64,000 nt of DNA from an uncultured Gemmiger sp. GTDB taxonomy: Bacteria; Bacillota; Clostridia; Oscillospirales; Ruminococcaceae. The position numbers and the translations under genes are program-made. The notes beneath the pieces were generated by a model. The model was not told the origin of the DNA. It did no database searches and worked only from the letters and a program-made list of their open reading frames with translations. The stretch spans positions 1-64,000 of the forward strand of contig CALXBE010000006.1 in the NCBI GenBank assembly GCA_944386495.1, given 5' to 3'. Position 1 is the first letter of the stretch, and every line of letters starts with the position of its first letter. Positions 34,875 through 43,877 of the stretch are shown here, piece after piece.

Positions 34875-35253
34875 CTGCCAATTCCTCCTGTGTTTCCATT
34901 TGTTCCAGAATTTCCAGCATCTCTGCGGAAATCTGTTCCACCTGAATGCTGGTCAGCCGGTTTTCCCGGTTATTGAACCGGAGTTGTTTGGCTAATATCT
35001 GGAGCCGGTCCACCTGACGGGTCAGGGCTTTATGCCGGGCTGCCACTCCCACCGCCTGCTCCAGCTGGAGCAAAATGGCTTCGCTGTGCTTGATGGCGTC
35101 CCGCACCCCCTGCCGGCTGATGGACAGGTTATCGGCAATCTCTGCCAGGGAAAGGTCCTCGTTGTAATACTGCTCCATAACGGTGCGCTGTTTATCCGTG
35201 AGCATTTCCCCGTAAAAATCCAGAAGGTAGGAAAATTCCATGCTCTTTTCCAT
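34864..35253 (-). CDS. ylxM: YlxM-family SRP-associated HTH protein
   Basis: A 129-residue protein with a sigma-70 region-4-like helix-turn-helix (LTDKQRTVMEQYYNEDLSLA and ISRQGVRDAIKH). YlxM binds or modulates SRP in Gram-positives and almost always precedes ffh, as here. The longer ATG at 35253 has GGGAGG upstream. The promoter at 35310 drives ylxM-ffh. Confidence 0.9.
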   Translation of the reverse strand: MEKSMEFSYLLDFYGEMLTDKQRTVMEQYYNEDLSLAEIADNLSISRQGVRDAIKHSEAILLQLEQAVGVAARHKALTRQVDRLQILAKQLRFNNRENRLTSIQVEQISAEMLEILEQMETQEELADGV

Positions 35254-35309
35254 GAAACATCCTCCCTTCCCTTCAAAAAATGTAAAGTTATTCTCTTTAC
35301 ACCTTTGTC

Positions 35310-35337
35310 AGTATACCACATTTTGGGAGAGTGTCAA
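35310..35337 (-). promoter_or_regulatory. ylxM-ffh promoter
   Basis: On the minus strand, consensus -35 TTGACA (35332-35337) and -10 TATACT (35310-35315), 16-bp spacer, extended TGG. Confidence 0.75.
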
Positions 35338-35367
35338 GTATTTTTCTTTACAGATTGAAAAAAGAAG

Positions 35368-35405
35368 AAAAAGCGGAAAGTCCCCGAAAGAACTTTCCGC
35401 TTTTT
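35368..35405 (-). terminator. tRNA cluster terminator
   Basis: Stem AAAGCGGAAAGT (about 35370-35381) with its complement at 35392-35403; the left A-run gives a T-tract on the minus strand. The outer arm touches the CCA end of tRNA-Gln. Confidence 0.8.
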
Positions 35406-35479
35406 GGTTGGGCCGGCGAGATTCGAACTCACGGATGCGGGAGTCAAAGTCCCGTGCCTTACCGCTTGGCGACGGCCCA
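35405..35479 (-). tRNA. tRNA-Gln (anticodon TTG)
   Basis: Cloverleaf on the minus strand: 7-bp acceptor TGGGCCG/CGGCCCA, D-arm CGCCAAGCGGTAAGGCA, anticodon loop CTTTGAC on stem CGGGA/TCCCG giving TTG, T-arm with GTTCGAATC. ACCA is encoded. It is separated from tRNA-His by a hairpin at 35488. Confidence 0.95.
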
Positions 35480-35487
35480 ATAAAAAG

Positions 35488-35516
35488 AAAAAGGCGGAAG
35501 TAACTTCCGCCTTTTT
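35488..35516 (-). terminator. Hairpin between tRNA-His and tRNA-Gln
   Basis: A 13-bp perfect stem AAAAAGGCGGAAG/CTTCCGCCTTTTT with a 3-base loop and a T-rich tail on the minus strand. It looks like a strong terminator, yet tRNA-Gln lies only 8 bases beyond. Confidence 0.8.
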
Positions 35517-35520
35517 GGTG

Positions 35521-35598
35521 TGGGGTGCCTGGAGGGATTCGAACCCTCGGCCTCCAGAGCCACAATCTGGCGCGCTAACCAACTGCGCCACAGGCACC
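35521..35598 (-). tRNA. tRNA-His (anticodon GTG)
   Basis: Acceptor GTGCCTG/CAGGCAC with the extra G at position -1 (35598) facing C73, as in all tRNA-His; anticodon loop TTGTGGC on stem CCAGA/TCTGG giving GTG; CCA is encoded. Confidence 0.96.
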
Positions 35599-35606
35599 AT
35601 ACCGTG

Positions 35607-35683
<77 letters not shown>

Positions 35684-35726
35684 CTAGTAACCGGTAAGAA
35701 CCATCCGGACACGCTACGCAGGTTAT

Positions 35727-35754
35727 ATTATCATACTCCCCCCGCAAAAGTCAA
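35727..35754 (-). promoter_or_regulatory. tRNA cluster promoter
   Basis: On the minus strand, -35 TTGACT (35749-35754) and -10 GATAAT (35727-35732), 16-bp spacer, about 43 bp before tRNA-Arg. Confidence 0.65.
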
Positions 35755-35822
35755 TACTTCTTGTGAAAAAACTTTTTCTTTTTTCCGTTTCATTTCCTGT
35801 TTATTAAATTTTCCTTGCTTTG

Positions 35823-35851
35823 TTGTCTTATAGCGACAAGGCTGGTATAAT
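35823..35851 (+). promoter_or_regulatory. Promoter of the 35899 ABC operon
   Basis: -35 TTGTCT (35823-35828), 17-bp spacer, consensus -10 TATAAT (35846-35851) with extended TGG. A small TTGTC/GACAA dyad overlaps the -35 box. Confidence 0.7.
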
Positions 35852-35898
35852 GTCGGGGAAAGGCTTTTTTCCTTTCCCCTATTTTGCGAGGTGATGAG

Positions 35899-36648
35899 AT
35901 GACCCCTGTGATCGAAGTGACAAATCTCAGGAAGATATATAAGGTAGGAAATGAAAAAGTTTACGCTCTGAACAATGTAAATCTGGAAATCTATCCCGGT
36001 GAGGTCTGCTGCATTGTAGGCCAGTCGGGCAGCGGTAAATCCACCCTGCTAAACCAACTTGCCGGTTTGGAGAAACCCACTACCGGCCAGGTCAAAATCC
36101 TGGGCAAGGAAATCAGCGCCATGACGGAAAACCAGCTGGCAAAATTCCGTCAGGAAAATCTGGGCTTCATCTTCCAGAGCTACAACCTGCTTCCCAGCAT
36201 GACCGCAGTGGAAAATGTAGCGCTTCCCCTTATGTTCAAAGGGGTGTCCCTTCAGAAGCGGACCCAATTGGCCAAAGCAGCTTTGGCCCAGATGGGGCTG
36301 AGCCGCCGGGCCAACCACAAGCCCACCGAAATGAGCGGCGGCCAGCAGCAGCGTGTAGGCATAGCGCGTGCCTTTGTAAGCCATCCCAAGGTGGTATTTG
36401 CGGACGAACCCACCGGCAACCTGGACAGTTATACTACTAAAAAGGTTCTGTATCAGATGCTGAGTATGGCTTATCAGCAGGGCATCACTTTTATTATGGT
36501 CACCCATGAGCCGGAGCTGGCCGCCTGTGCAGACCGGGTGATCACCTTATTGGACGGCGTGGTTCAAAGCAATCATCTGCTGCCGGTCCAGGAAATCGAA
36601 CACAACCGGGCAGAACTGTTCCGGGAATTGGAGGAAACACAGGAATGA
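35899..36648 (+). CDS. MacB-type ABC transporter ATP-binding protein
   Basis: A 249-residue ATPase of the LolD/MacB class. Walker A is GQSGSGKST, the Q-loop region is [20 protein letters not shown], the signature is MSGGQQQR, Walker B is [13 protein letters not shown], and the H-loop is VTHEPE. The ATG at 35899 with GAGGTGAT is preferred to a TTG at 35884. The next gene starts as ATGA within its stop. It works with the permease at 38230 as a mechanotransmission-type ABC system, not a classic importer. Confidence 0.93.
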   Translation: MTPVIEVTNLRKIYKVGNEKVYALNNVNLEIYPGEVCCIVGQSGSGKSTLLNQLAGLEKPTTGQVKILGKEISAMTENQLAKFRQENLGFIFQSYNLLPSMTAVENVALPLMFKGVSLQKRTQLAKAALAQMGLSRRANHKPTEMSGGQQQRVGIARAFVSHPKVVFADEPTGNLDSYTTKKVLYQMLSMAYQQGITFIMVTHEPELAACADRVITLLDGVVQSNHLLPVQEIEHNRAELFRELEETQE

Positions 36649-38225
36649 AACATCTGAGAAAGATCGCACTGGGTATGGCTGCAGCACTGGCTTTGACCTT
36701 TGCTTTGGGCACCGTGAGCTTTGCAACTGAAACGACTGCACAGCCCAAGCAGTCCCCCGTCGTCATGAACACCGCGACCACCAATCCTACTGCTACCCCT
36801 ACATCAACTCCCCAATCGACCCCCACAGCTTCCCCCACAGCTACCCAGTCCCCCGTATATACCAAGGGCGAGCCGGCTTACATCAGCAACTACCGGATCA
36901 CCGACCTGAACGGCAATGAGATCACCGGCGATATCAATCCCGGCGACCACTTCAACCTGTATGTCTACATCCGGGACGAGAGCAATACCGTCACCTATAT
37001 GCGCCTTACCGATATCCGGGCCAAGGTAAACAGCTCTGCTTTCACCTGCTCCACTCTGGGAGAGGCCAACTACTGGGCTCAGGCTGACGATATTGAAGCC
37101 ATGGAGAACGGAAAAATGCCCATCCGCCAGTTCTGGATTCTTTTCCGTGATGTGACCTACAACGGCGGCAGCACCGATTTCCAGTTTGACCTGTCCTACG
37201 ACGGTGTCACCACCATGCCGGTGCAGCCCATGTCCCTGACTCTCAACCAGATGTCCAGCGGACACACTCCCAGCCTTATTGTCCGGGAAGCCAACTACGG
37301 CGGCCAGGTATACGCCGGTCAGGAATTCAACCTGACCCTGACTCTGTTCAGCAGCATTGGCGAGGAGTCCCTCACCGATGTGATCGTAAGCCTGAATCTG
37401 CCCGAGGATGTATATCTGGTCTCCTCCAAGCAGAGCGTCTGCATTCCCTCCATGGAGCCCCGCTCCACAGCCACTGCCACCTTCCGGCTGACCACTGCCA
37501 GCAACATTGCCGCATCGGTGGCCAACATTGGGGTAAACATCAACGCCACCGGCACTTCCAGTTACTCCGCTGTCAGCGGCAGCGGCAATGTATCCATCCC
37601 CATCAGTCAGCCCGAGCGGTTTGAAATCACCGGCATTGAGGCCCCCGGCACCATGATGCTGGGCGAAGAGCAGTATGTCTCCGTGACCTGTGTCAACAAG
37701 GGCAAACGGGAGATCAGCAACCTGAGCGGCAGCATTTCCGGTGAGAACCTTGCCAACCCCGGCCAGAATCAGTATGTGGGAAATGTTGCTTCCGGTACCG
37801 AGAAAACCGTAGAGTTCTCCGTTATGGCCAACGAAGTAGGTGTCATGAACGGCACCATCACCCTCACCTATGAGAACAGCAAGGGTGAGGAAGTATCCCT
37901 GACCAAGGACTACTCCATCACCGTAGAGGAAATGCCGGTCTGGGAAGACCCCATGATGACCGATCCCGGCCTTTATCCTGAAGAACCCGTTTCCACCGGT
38001 GCTCCTCTTTGGATCTTCCTGGTAGCCGGCATCGGCGTTCTGGTCGTTCTGTTCTTTGTGGTACGGACCATCAAGAAGAAGCGGGCCAAGAAAGCCGCTG
38101 AGCAGGAGCTTCTGGCTGAAGCAGCCGTCGAGGATCTCCAGCCCACCTACCGGCCCATCCCCCCTGCCGCCGTGCGGGAGGAAGAGCCTGCTCAGGAGGA
38201 GAAGGCTCCGGAAAACGAGGAGTGA
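36645..38225 (+). CDS. Membrane-anchored CARDB-like surface protein of the ABC system
   Basis: A 526-residue exported protein. A signal peptide (residues 1-27, ending VSFA) is followed by a Thr/Pro/Ser-rich linker to about 72, then two or three beta-sandwich domains resembling CARDB/NEW3-type repeats (for example LTLTLFSSIGEESLTDVIVS and VTCVNKGKREISNLSG), a membrane helix (WIFLVAGIGVLVVLFFVV) and an acidic cytoplasmic tail. It stands between the ATPase and permease where other systems have a MacA-type adaptor. ATGA coupling ties it to the ATPase. Its ligand is unknown. Confidence 0.8.
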   Translation: MKHLRKIALGMAAALALTFALGTVSFATETTAQPKQSPVVMNTATTNPTATPTSTPQSTPTASPTATQSPVYTKGEPAYISNYRITDLNGNEITGDINPGDHFNLYVYIRDESNTVTYMRLTDIRAKVNSSAFTCSTLGEANYWAQADDIEAMENGKMPIRQFWILFRDVTYNGGSTDFQFDLSYDGVTTMPVQPMSLTLNQMSSGHTPSLIVREANYGGQVYAGQEFNLTLTLFSSIGEESLTDVIVSLNLPEDVYLVSSKQSVCIPSMEPRSTATATFRLTTASNIAASVANIGVNINATGTSSYSAVSGSGNVSIPISQPERFEITGIEAPGTMMLGEEQYVSVTCVNKGKREISNLSGSISGENLANPGQNQYVGNVASGTEKTVEFSVMANEVGVMNGTITLTYENSKGEEVSLTKDYSITVEEMPVWEDPMMTDPGLYPEEPVSTGAPLWIFLVAGIGVLVVLFFVVRTIKKKRAKKAAEQELLAEAAVEDLQPTYRPIPPAAVREEEPAQEEKAPENEE

Positions 38226-38229
38226 TTCC

Positions 38230-39687
38230 ATGAAGGTTACAGATATTCTTCGGCTGGCCAGGGAGAACCTCCGCCGCCGAAAAGGCCGCACTGCCCTGAC
38301 TGTTATCGGCGTGGTGGTGGGCACCTGTGCCATTGTGGTCATGATCAGTCTGGGGCTGGCCATGAGCCAGAGCATTGAATCCATGCTGGCCAGCTGGGGC
38401 GATCTGACCCAGATTCAGATTTACAACTATGTGTACGGTTCCACCGATGCACCCACCCTGGATGATGAAATGCTGGCCTCCATAAAGGCTCTGGAGCATG
38501 TGACCGCGGTAACCCCCTACTATCAGGCCAGAAATGTGAATGCCACCATTGTGGCCGGCAAAAACGACCGGTACAATTCCTACTTCTACGAAACCTACGG
38601 CCTCTACCCTGATGCTGTGGAAGCTCTGGGAATCCAGCTCATCAGCGGCAATTACCTTACCGAGACCACGGATGTGGGAAAAGGCAAAATTCCGGTTCTT
38701 GTAGGCGAAAACTTTGCCTACAGCTTTTATGATTCCACCAAGGACTGGAACAGCAGCAAATATCAGGTTTACCAGGGGCAGACCGATGCCTTGGGCAATC
38801 CGGTTGATCCTTTCGTAAATGTGGAAAAGGATAAAATGTGGATTCGCCTCCAGACCTGGGACGATGACGGTAACGAGAAGCACGAGGATTATCAAATGGT
38901 AGTGGTTGGCGTTATGGCCAGCGACTACGCCAAAGGCTACTTTACCGACAGTGGTATCGTCATGCGGCTGGCTGATTTGAAACGGTTGGAACAGGCTTAT
39001 GAAAAGCTGGCCGGGAAGCGCTCCAGCGGTTCTGCCAGTTATATGGTCGGCGTGAACGGCGGCGGCATGGTCGCCCAGCAGGACAACGGCTACGAAAATG
39101 TTTATGTCAAAGTCGACAGCGTGGACCATGTGGAAGAGGTTGAAGAGATCATTCAATCCTATGGCTACCAAACCAACAGCATGGTCCAGACCCGGGAAGC
39201 CATGCAGGCTCAGGTAGCCCAGACCCAGTTCATTCTGGGCGGTCTGGCCGCCATCAGCCTCTTTGTTGCAGCTCTGAACATTGCCAACACCATGACCATG
39301 GCCATCTACGAGCGGACCCGTGAAATTGGTGTTATGAAGGTTCTGGGCTGTGAGCTGGGAAAGATCCGCACCCTCTTCCTGGTAGAAGCAGGTGGAATCG
39401 GATTCCTGGGAGGCGTGATCGGCGTAATACTCAGCCTGATCATCAGCTTCATCATGAACAATTTTGCTCTCATTGCCGCTGTGCTGGGCTTTGGGGGTGC
39501 AGGGATGGGCGATTTGTCCAGCATCTTCGGAATGTATACCGATGGCAGCAGTGCCGCCTCGGTAATTCCCATCTGGCTTATCCTGTTTGCCCTGGCCTTT
39601 GCCACTTTGGTTGGCGTTCTCAGCGGCATCATGCCCGCTGTACGGGCCACCAAAATCAGCGCACTGGAAGCCATCCGGCACGAATAA
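38230..39687 (+). CDS. MacB-family ABC transporter permease
   Basis: A 485-residue permease with the MacB plan: one N-terminal helix (TALTVIGVVVGTCAIVVMISLGL), a large extracytoplasmic domain of about 300 residues, and three C-terminal helices (FILGGLAAISLFVAALNIANTMT onwards). The family segment YERTREIGVMKVLG and the terminal PAVRATKISALEAIRHE are intact. The ATG at 38230 follows GAGGAG; a reading from 38056 would overlap the previous gene and is rejected. It ends at the terminator at 39690. Confidence 0.92.
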   Translation: MKVTDILRLARENLRRRKGRTALTVIGVVVGTCAIVVMISLGLAMSQSIESMLASWGDLTQIQIYNYVYGSTDAPTLDDEMLASIKALEHVTAVTPYYQARNVNATIVAGKNDRYNSYFYETYGLYPDAVEALGIQLISGNYLTETTDVGKGKIPVLVGENFAYSFYDSTKDWNSSKYQVYQGQTDALGNPVDPFVNVEKDKMWIRLQTWDDDGNEKHEDYQMVVVGVMASDYAKGYFTDSGIVMRLADLKRLEQAYEKLAGKRSSGSASYMVGVNGGGMVAQQDNGYENVYVKVDSVDHVEEVEEIIQSYGYQTNSMVQTREAMQAQVAQTQFILGGLAAISLFVAALNIANTMTMAIYERTREIGVMKVLGCELGKIRTLFLVEAGGIGFLGGVIGVILSLIISFIMNNFALIAAVLGFGGAGMGDLSSIFGMYTDGSSAASVIPIWLILFALAFATLVGVLSGIMPAVRATKISALEAIRHE

Positions 39688-39689
39688 AC

Positions 39690-39729
39690 AAAAAGGGAGA
39701 AGGGATAAAAAATCCCTTCTCCCTTTTTC
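39690..39729 (+). terminator. ABC operon terminator
   Basis: A 16-bp perfect stem (39691-39706 with 39712-39727), 5-A loop, T-tract. The following promoter begins right at its end. Confidence 0.92.
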
Positions 39730-39758
39730 TTGCAATCGGAAGCTGTTTCGCTTATGAT
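39730..39758 (+). promoter_or_regulatory. Promoter at the start of the polysaccharide locus
   Basis: -35 TTGCAA (39730-39735), 17-bp spacer, -10 TATGAT (39753-39758), 34 bp before the acetyltransferase ATG. Confidence 0.7.
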
Positions 39759-39792
39759 GGAATCATACTAAAACCTTTCCGGAGGAACAGCC

Positions 39793-40308
39793 ATGAATTC
39801 TCTGCTTGCTTACGAAAAGGCCCTTTATTTCACCGATTGGCGGGATTACTGGATCTGCCGCCTTACTGGAGACCAGAATTACTATCTCTGGAAATACCAG
39901 ATGTACCTTCGGAAGGAGGAGGCTGCCCGCACTTTGTTGGGAAAATTCTGGTACCGCCGCAAAAAAAACCGGCTGGGAGCCAAACTGGGATTTGCCATCT
40001 GGGCGGGCAGCTGCGGCAAAGGCCTGCGCATCTGGCATCCTGGTTGTGTTATCATCAACGGCTTTGCCAAGCTGGGAGAAAACTGCACTCTTCGGGGACA
40101 AAACTGCATTGGAACAAATTCCAGTGACCCCCATGCCGTTCCCAAAATCGGGAACGGGGTAGACATTGGGATGGGCGCTTCCGTTCTGGGAGACATCACC
40201 ATTGCGGATGGAGTGACCATCGGTGCCGGAGCAGTAGTGGTCCACAGTTGCCTGAAACCCGGGACCACTCTGGTGGGAGTTCCTGCCAGGCCCCTTAAAA
40301 AAGCCTAA
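39793..40308 (+). CDS. Serine acetyltransferase-like hexapeptide transferase
   Basis: A 171-residue left-handed beta-helix acyltransferase. The N-terminal 55 residues are aromatic and helical; the hexapeptide region begins at GCVIINGFAKLGENCTLRGQ and continues through IGNGVDIGMGASVLGDITIADG to VGVPARPLKK. The set resembles CysE-like and colanic-acid/capsule acetyltransferases. The context, first gene of a glycan locus, favours O-acetylation of a sugar rather than serine acetylation. GGAGG lies before the ATG. Confidence 0.8.
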   Translation: MNSLLAYEKALYFTDWRDYWICRLTGDQNYYLWKYQMYLRKEEAARTLLGKFWYRRKKNRLGAKLGFAIWAGSCGKGLRIWHPGCVIINGFAKLGENCTLRGQNCIGTNSSDPHAVPKIGNGVDIGMGASVLGDITIADGVTIGAGAVVVHSCLKPGTTLVGVPARPLKKA

Positions 40309-40319
40309 AAGGAAGTTCT

Positions 40320-41684
40320 ATGAAAACCTCTTCTTTCAAAAGCCCTGTTTTTCTTCTTCGGATTCTGGGCAGCCTTTTTCTGGCAGTCATCTATATTTCC
40401 TGGCGGATAGGACAGCCGGAACTTTCCCCGCCGGCCCAGCTGGCTTCCCTGGTCAGCCTGGGATTATTTTGGGGAATCGGCTGGCGGTTTGCTCCCATTC
40501 TTGTCCAGTCCTGGACCCCCGGCTCTCCCATTTCCGTCTCCGCCTCTCCCCCGCCCCGCCGGGTCCTTTTGGGTATCTTTTTCAGCCTGATATTATTTTG
40601 CGCCGGAATCTATCTCTGGGTCTTTCTTCTTCGCCGGAACAACGGGACTCCCGGCAGTTTTGAGGAAACTCTCTCCTTCTGGACCTGTCTGGACAGCGGG
40701 CATTATCTGGATATTGCCCGGGACTGGTATCTCTCCCAGGGAAACTGGGACCGTCTGGTCCAGCTGGTGTTTCTCCCTGGATATCCTTTGGTCATCCGAT
40801 TGGCGACTCTGGTCACCGGCGATTATCTGATTGGAGCCATTGCGGTTTCCTGGCTTGCCTTTGCGGCTTCCGGTTGTCTGCTCTATCTTTTGGTCCGGTT
40901 GGACTGTTCCCACTCTACCGCACTCTGGAGTGTGATTTTTCTCTGCCTGGCACCCGGTTCCTTTTTCTTTGCCGCCCCCATGAGTGAAAGTTTATTTTTG
41001 CTCCTCTGTCTGGGATGCCTCTATCTGGCCCGCACCGGTCATTGGTGGATTGCCTGTCTTTTAGGGGGAATGGCTTCCTTTACCCGGACCCTGGCGGTGA
41101 CCCTGGTGGTTCCCCTTCTTTTCGAGCTGATAATGGAGTTTACCCATCCGCCCCGCCATGGCCTGTTCCCGCTCCGTCCCGGGCAGGTCATTAATCGCCT
41201 GATTCCTTTGGCTCTGGTGCCCCTTGGGTTTGGTCTTTATTGTTTTGTCAATTATCAGGTTTCCGGAAACCCTTTTCAGTTTCTGGAGTATCAGCGGGTG
41301 CATTGGGGTCAGGAAAGCGGATATTTTTTCAATACCGCTTCGTACCAGATTGCCCTGCTGCTGAACAGCCTGAAAAGCAACCTTCGTGATGCTTTGGGAC
41401 TTTGGCTTCCCAATGTGCTGGCCTGCCTGCTCAGTATGGCAGTGACTTTATTCGGAGTGAATAAGCTCCGGCCCAGTTACACCGCCTGGTTTATGGTTTA
41501 TTTTTATCTGGCTGCCGGTGCCACCTGGCTGCTCAGCGCTCCCCGTTACATGGTTGCCTTCTTTCCCCTTTCCATCATTGCAGCACAGTTTTCTCCCCGT
41601 CTGCGCTGGGCAGCGGTTCCTCTTTTCTTATTGACAGGGACCTTTTATCTGACCGCCTTTGCCCTTCGGTGGCAGGTGTGGTAA
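40320..41684 (+). CDS. GT-C mannosyltransferase-like membrane protein (PIG-V type)
   Basis: A 454-residue membrane protein with about ten helices. The segment WTCLDSGHYLDIARDWY followed by VFLPGYPLVIR matches the PIG-V/GT76-like signature (WDxxHYxxIA and FFPxYP). Such GT-C enzymes use polyprenyl-phosphate sugars on the outer face. Here it is followed by a terminator and then the main GT run. The family is inferred from these motifs; the sugar is unknown. Confidence 0.72.
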   Translation: MKTSSFKSPVFLLRILGSLFLAVIYISWRIGQPELSPPAQLASLVSLGLFWGIGWRFAPILVQSWTPGSPISVSASPPPRRVLLGIFFSLILFCAGIYLWVFLLRRNNGTPGSFEETLSFWTCLDSGHYLDIARDWYLSQGNWDRLVQLVFLPGYPLVIRLATLVTGDYLIGAIAVSWLAFAASGCLLYLLVRLDCSHSTALWSVIFLCLAPGSFFFAAPMSESLFLLLCLGCLYLARTGHWWIACLLGGMASFTRTLAVTLVVPLLFELIMEFTHPPRHGLFPLRPGQVINRLIPLALVPLGFGLYCFVNYQVSGNPFQFLEYQRVHWGQESGYFFNTASYQIALLLNSLKSNLRDALGLWLPNVLACLLSMAVTLFGVNKLRPSYTAWFMVYFYLAAGATWLLSAPRYMVAFFPLSIIAAQFSPRLRWAAVPLFLLTGTFYLTAFALRWQVW

Positions 41685-41693
41685 TATCAACGC

Positions 41694-41733
41694 AAAACAG
41701 TCTGAAGTCCTGTCTGGATTTCAGGCTGTTTTT
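41694..41733 (+). terminator. Terminator after the GT-C gene
   Basis: Stem AAAACAGtCTGAA with TTCAGgCTGTTTT around a 13-base loop, then T residues; one bulge on each side. Confidence 0.65.
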
Positions 41734-41766
41734 CTTTCCTCATACAAGGGGATTTTGGGTATTTCA

Positions 41767-41795
41767 TTGCCAAAAACAGTATTTTCCTATATAAT
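41767..41795 (+). promoter_or_regulatory. Promoter of the main glycosyltransferase run
   Basis: -35 TTGCCA (41767-41772), 17-bp spacer, consensus -10 TATAAT (41790-41795), 38 bp before the ATG at 41833. It starts a second transcription unit. Confidence 0.75.
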
Positions 41796-41832
41796 AGGTA
41801 ATGATTATATCCAAAAGGAGGTGGAGTCGGTC

Positions 41833-42945
41833 ATGGAGCCTATTCGTGTATTGCAGATCATGCCTGCTATGAACGCAGGAGGGATGGAAAGCTTCGTCAT
41901 GAATGTTTACCGGACCATCGACCGGGAGAAGGTTCAGTTCGACTTCCTCTACCATTACGATATGCCCTGCTTTTTCGATGAGGAGATACAGGCTTTGGGT
42001 GGACGGATCACCAAGCTCACCGTCCGGCAGGATAATAACCTGCCCCGGTATCTGTCCCAGCTGAAACAGTTCTTCCGCACCAATCCCCAGTACCGGGTCA
42101 TTCACGGCCATTACAGCGGTTTCGGCATGTTCTATAACCCCATTGCCGAAAAATGCGGCATTACCGTCCGGGCCGGACACAGCCACAACACCAACTATGA
42201 AAACAATCTGGTAGGCCGGCTGGACCGTCTTATGAGCAGCCGGTTCAGTGCCGGGCTGACCCACCGGTTCGCCTGCGGCATGGAAGCGGGTAAAGCCCTG
42301 TTCGGGGACAAGCCCTTTGTCTTTCTTCCCAATGGGGTGGATGCCGCCGCTTTTGCTGCCCCCGATCCTCAGGGCCGGGAAGCTCTCCGCTGCCAACTGG
42401 GAGTGAAGGAAAATGAGATTCTTTACGGCCATGTAGGCCGGTTCACCCAGCAAAAAAACCATAAATATCTCCTAGAAATCTTTGCCGCCCTTCTCAAGGT
42501 CCAGCCTCAGGCAAGGCTGGTGCTGCTTGGCGAGGGTCAGCTTTTGGAGGAGATCCGCACCCTGGCCGCCCCCCTGGGAGACCGGGTAATTTTTGCGGGG
42601 GTCCAGTCCGACACCGCCGGGTATTACCGGGCCATGGATGCCTTCCTTCTGCCCAGCCTGTTTGAAGGGCTGCCGGTGGTAATGGTGGAAGCCCAAGCCG
42701 CCGGTCTTCCCTGCTTTGTCAGCGATACGGTGGACCATTCTGCCGCCTTTGCCGACCGGGTGGAGTTCTTGCCCCTGGAAAATCCCCAGGCCTGGGTAAA
42801 GGCACTTACCGCCGCTCCCCTTGCCCGGAATCCCCAGGCCCTGGCTCAGACCAAAGCCGCCGGGTATGACATCTGTACCACAGCTTCCTATCTTGAAAAT
42901 TTCTATCTGAAGGAGTATTTCAAAGCCCCTTCCAGAGAGGTTTAA
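41833..42945 (+). CDS. GT4 glycosyltransferase (EpsF-like)
   Basis: A 370-residue GT-B enzyme. The N-terminal segment RVLQIMPAMNAGGMESFVMNVYR is typical of EpsF/CapM-like GT4 proteins; the C-terminal half has YGHVGRFTQQKNHKYLLEI and the donor-site motif LFEGLPVVMVEAQAAGLPC (E-x7-E spacing). The ATG at 41833 has AAGGAGGTGG 11 bases before it; the reading from 41659 would cross the promoter. First gene of the glycosyltransferase run. Donor and acceptor are not known. Confidence 0.9.
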   Translation: MEPIRVLQIMPAMNAGGMESFVMNVYRTIDREKVQFDFLYHYDMPCFFDEEIQALGGRITKLTVRQDNNLPRYLSQLKQFFRTNPQYRVIHGHYSGFGMFYNPIAEKCGITVRAGHSHNTNYENNLVGRLDRLMSSRFSAGLTHRFACGMEAGKALFGDKPFVFLPNGVDAAAFAAPDPQGREALRCQLGVKENEILYGHVGRFTQQKNHKYLLEIFAALLKVQPQARLVLLGEGQLLEEIRTLAAPLGDRVIFAGVQSDTAGYYRAMDAFLLPSLFEGLPVVMVEAQAAGLPCFVSDTVDHSAAFADRVEFLPLENPQAWVKALTAAPLARNPQALAQTKAAGYDICTTASYLENFYLKEYFKAPSREV

Positions 42946-42948
42946 TCC

Positions 42949-43860
42949 ATGAGCGTATCTGTTTCCATTTTTACTCCTACCTATAACCGGGCCCATATTC
43001 TGGGCCGGGCCTACCAAAGCCTGCTGGCTCAGACCTGTAAGGACTTTGAGTGGGTCATTGCCGATGATGGTTCCTCTGACAACACTGCTGAGCTGGTGAA
43101 ATCCTGGCAGGCGGAAGCCCCCTTCCCCATCCGGTATTTCCAGTTTCCCCACCGGGGAAAGCCCTACGCCATGCGGGACGGGTTCCAGAAATGTGAGGGA
43201 AAATATCTCTACGAGCTGGACAGCGATGACGAAATGGTTCCCACCGCTGTGGAGCGGGGTCTGGCACTTTGGGCCAGCCTGGACCATCCGGAGGAATACC
43301 ACGATGTTAACGCCTGGGGCTGGATTCCTGAGCTGAACCAGCCCACCGGACAACCTTTTCCGGACAACATCAACGATCTTCCCGTTTCCCGGCAGCGGGC
43401 TCTTAACAAGAAGCTGTCCAAGGGACACTGTGGAGAACAGCGGAGTTTCCGGGTGACCCGCCATTGTCAGGAATACCCCTTCCCCATTCCGGAGGGACTT
43501 ACCTTCATTCCTGAGAATGCCTTCTGGGATAGGATCTACTGCGACTACAAGCGGTTTTACACCAACGAGTTCTTTATGCTCTACCACTGGCAGGAGCAGC
43601 CGGACAGCCTATTGAAAACCGTCAAGGATGCCCGGCCTGCCTATTTCTACTACCTGTACCATCTCAACGAGATTTATCCCCGGGACCCCTATGCGACTCC
43701 AGCCAATCGGGCAAGGTCCTGGATCGGGATTTGCTACGCTGCCCGCCGAAGCAAGTTTTCCCTGGGACGGATAGAAAAAGATTTGTCTTATTCTACAGAC
43801 AAGGTCTTTTGTGCCCTTTTCTACCTTCCCATTGCGCTGGCCCAGAAAGTTTATCCGTAA
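42949..43860 (+). CDS. GT2 glycosyltransferase
   Basis: A 303-residue GT-A transferase. SIFTPTYNRAHILGRAYQSLL opens the nucleotide fold, ADDGSSDNT is motif I, and ELDSDDEMVP holds the DxD metal site. The C-terminal half has FIPENAFWDRI, resembling the ED-containing acceptor region of capsule GT2 enzymes. Three bases separate it from the preceding stop. The sugar is unknown. Confidence 0.88.
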   Translation: MSVSVSIFTPTYNRAHILGRAYQSLLAQTCKDFEWVIADDGSSDNTAELVKSWQAEAPFPIRYFQFPHRGKPYAMRDGFQKCEGKYLYELDSDDEMVPTAVERGLALWASLDHPEEYHDVNAWGWIPELNQPTGQPFPDNINDLPVSRQRALNKKLSKGHCGEQRSFRVTRHCQEYPFPIPEGLTFIPENAFWDRIYCDYKRFYTNEFFMLYHWQEQPDSLLKTVKDARPAYFYYLYHLNEIYPRDPYATPANRARSWIGICYAARRSKFSLGRIEKDLSYSTDKVFCALFYLPIALAQKVYP

Positions 43861-43877
43861 ATTCTTAAGGAGTTTTC

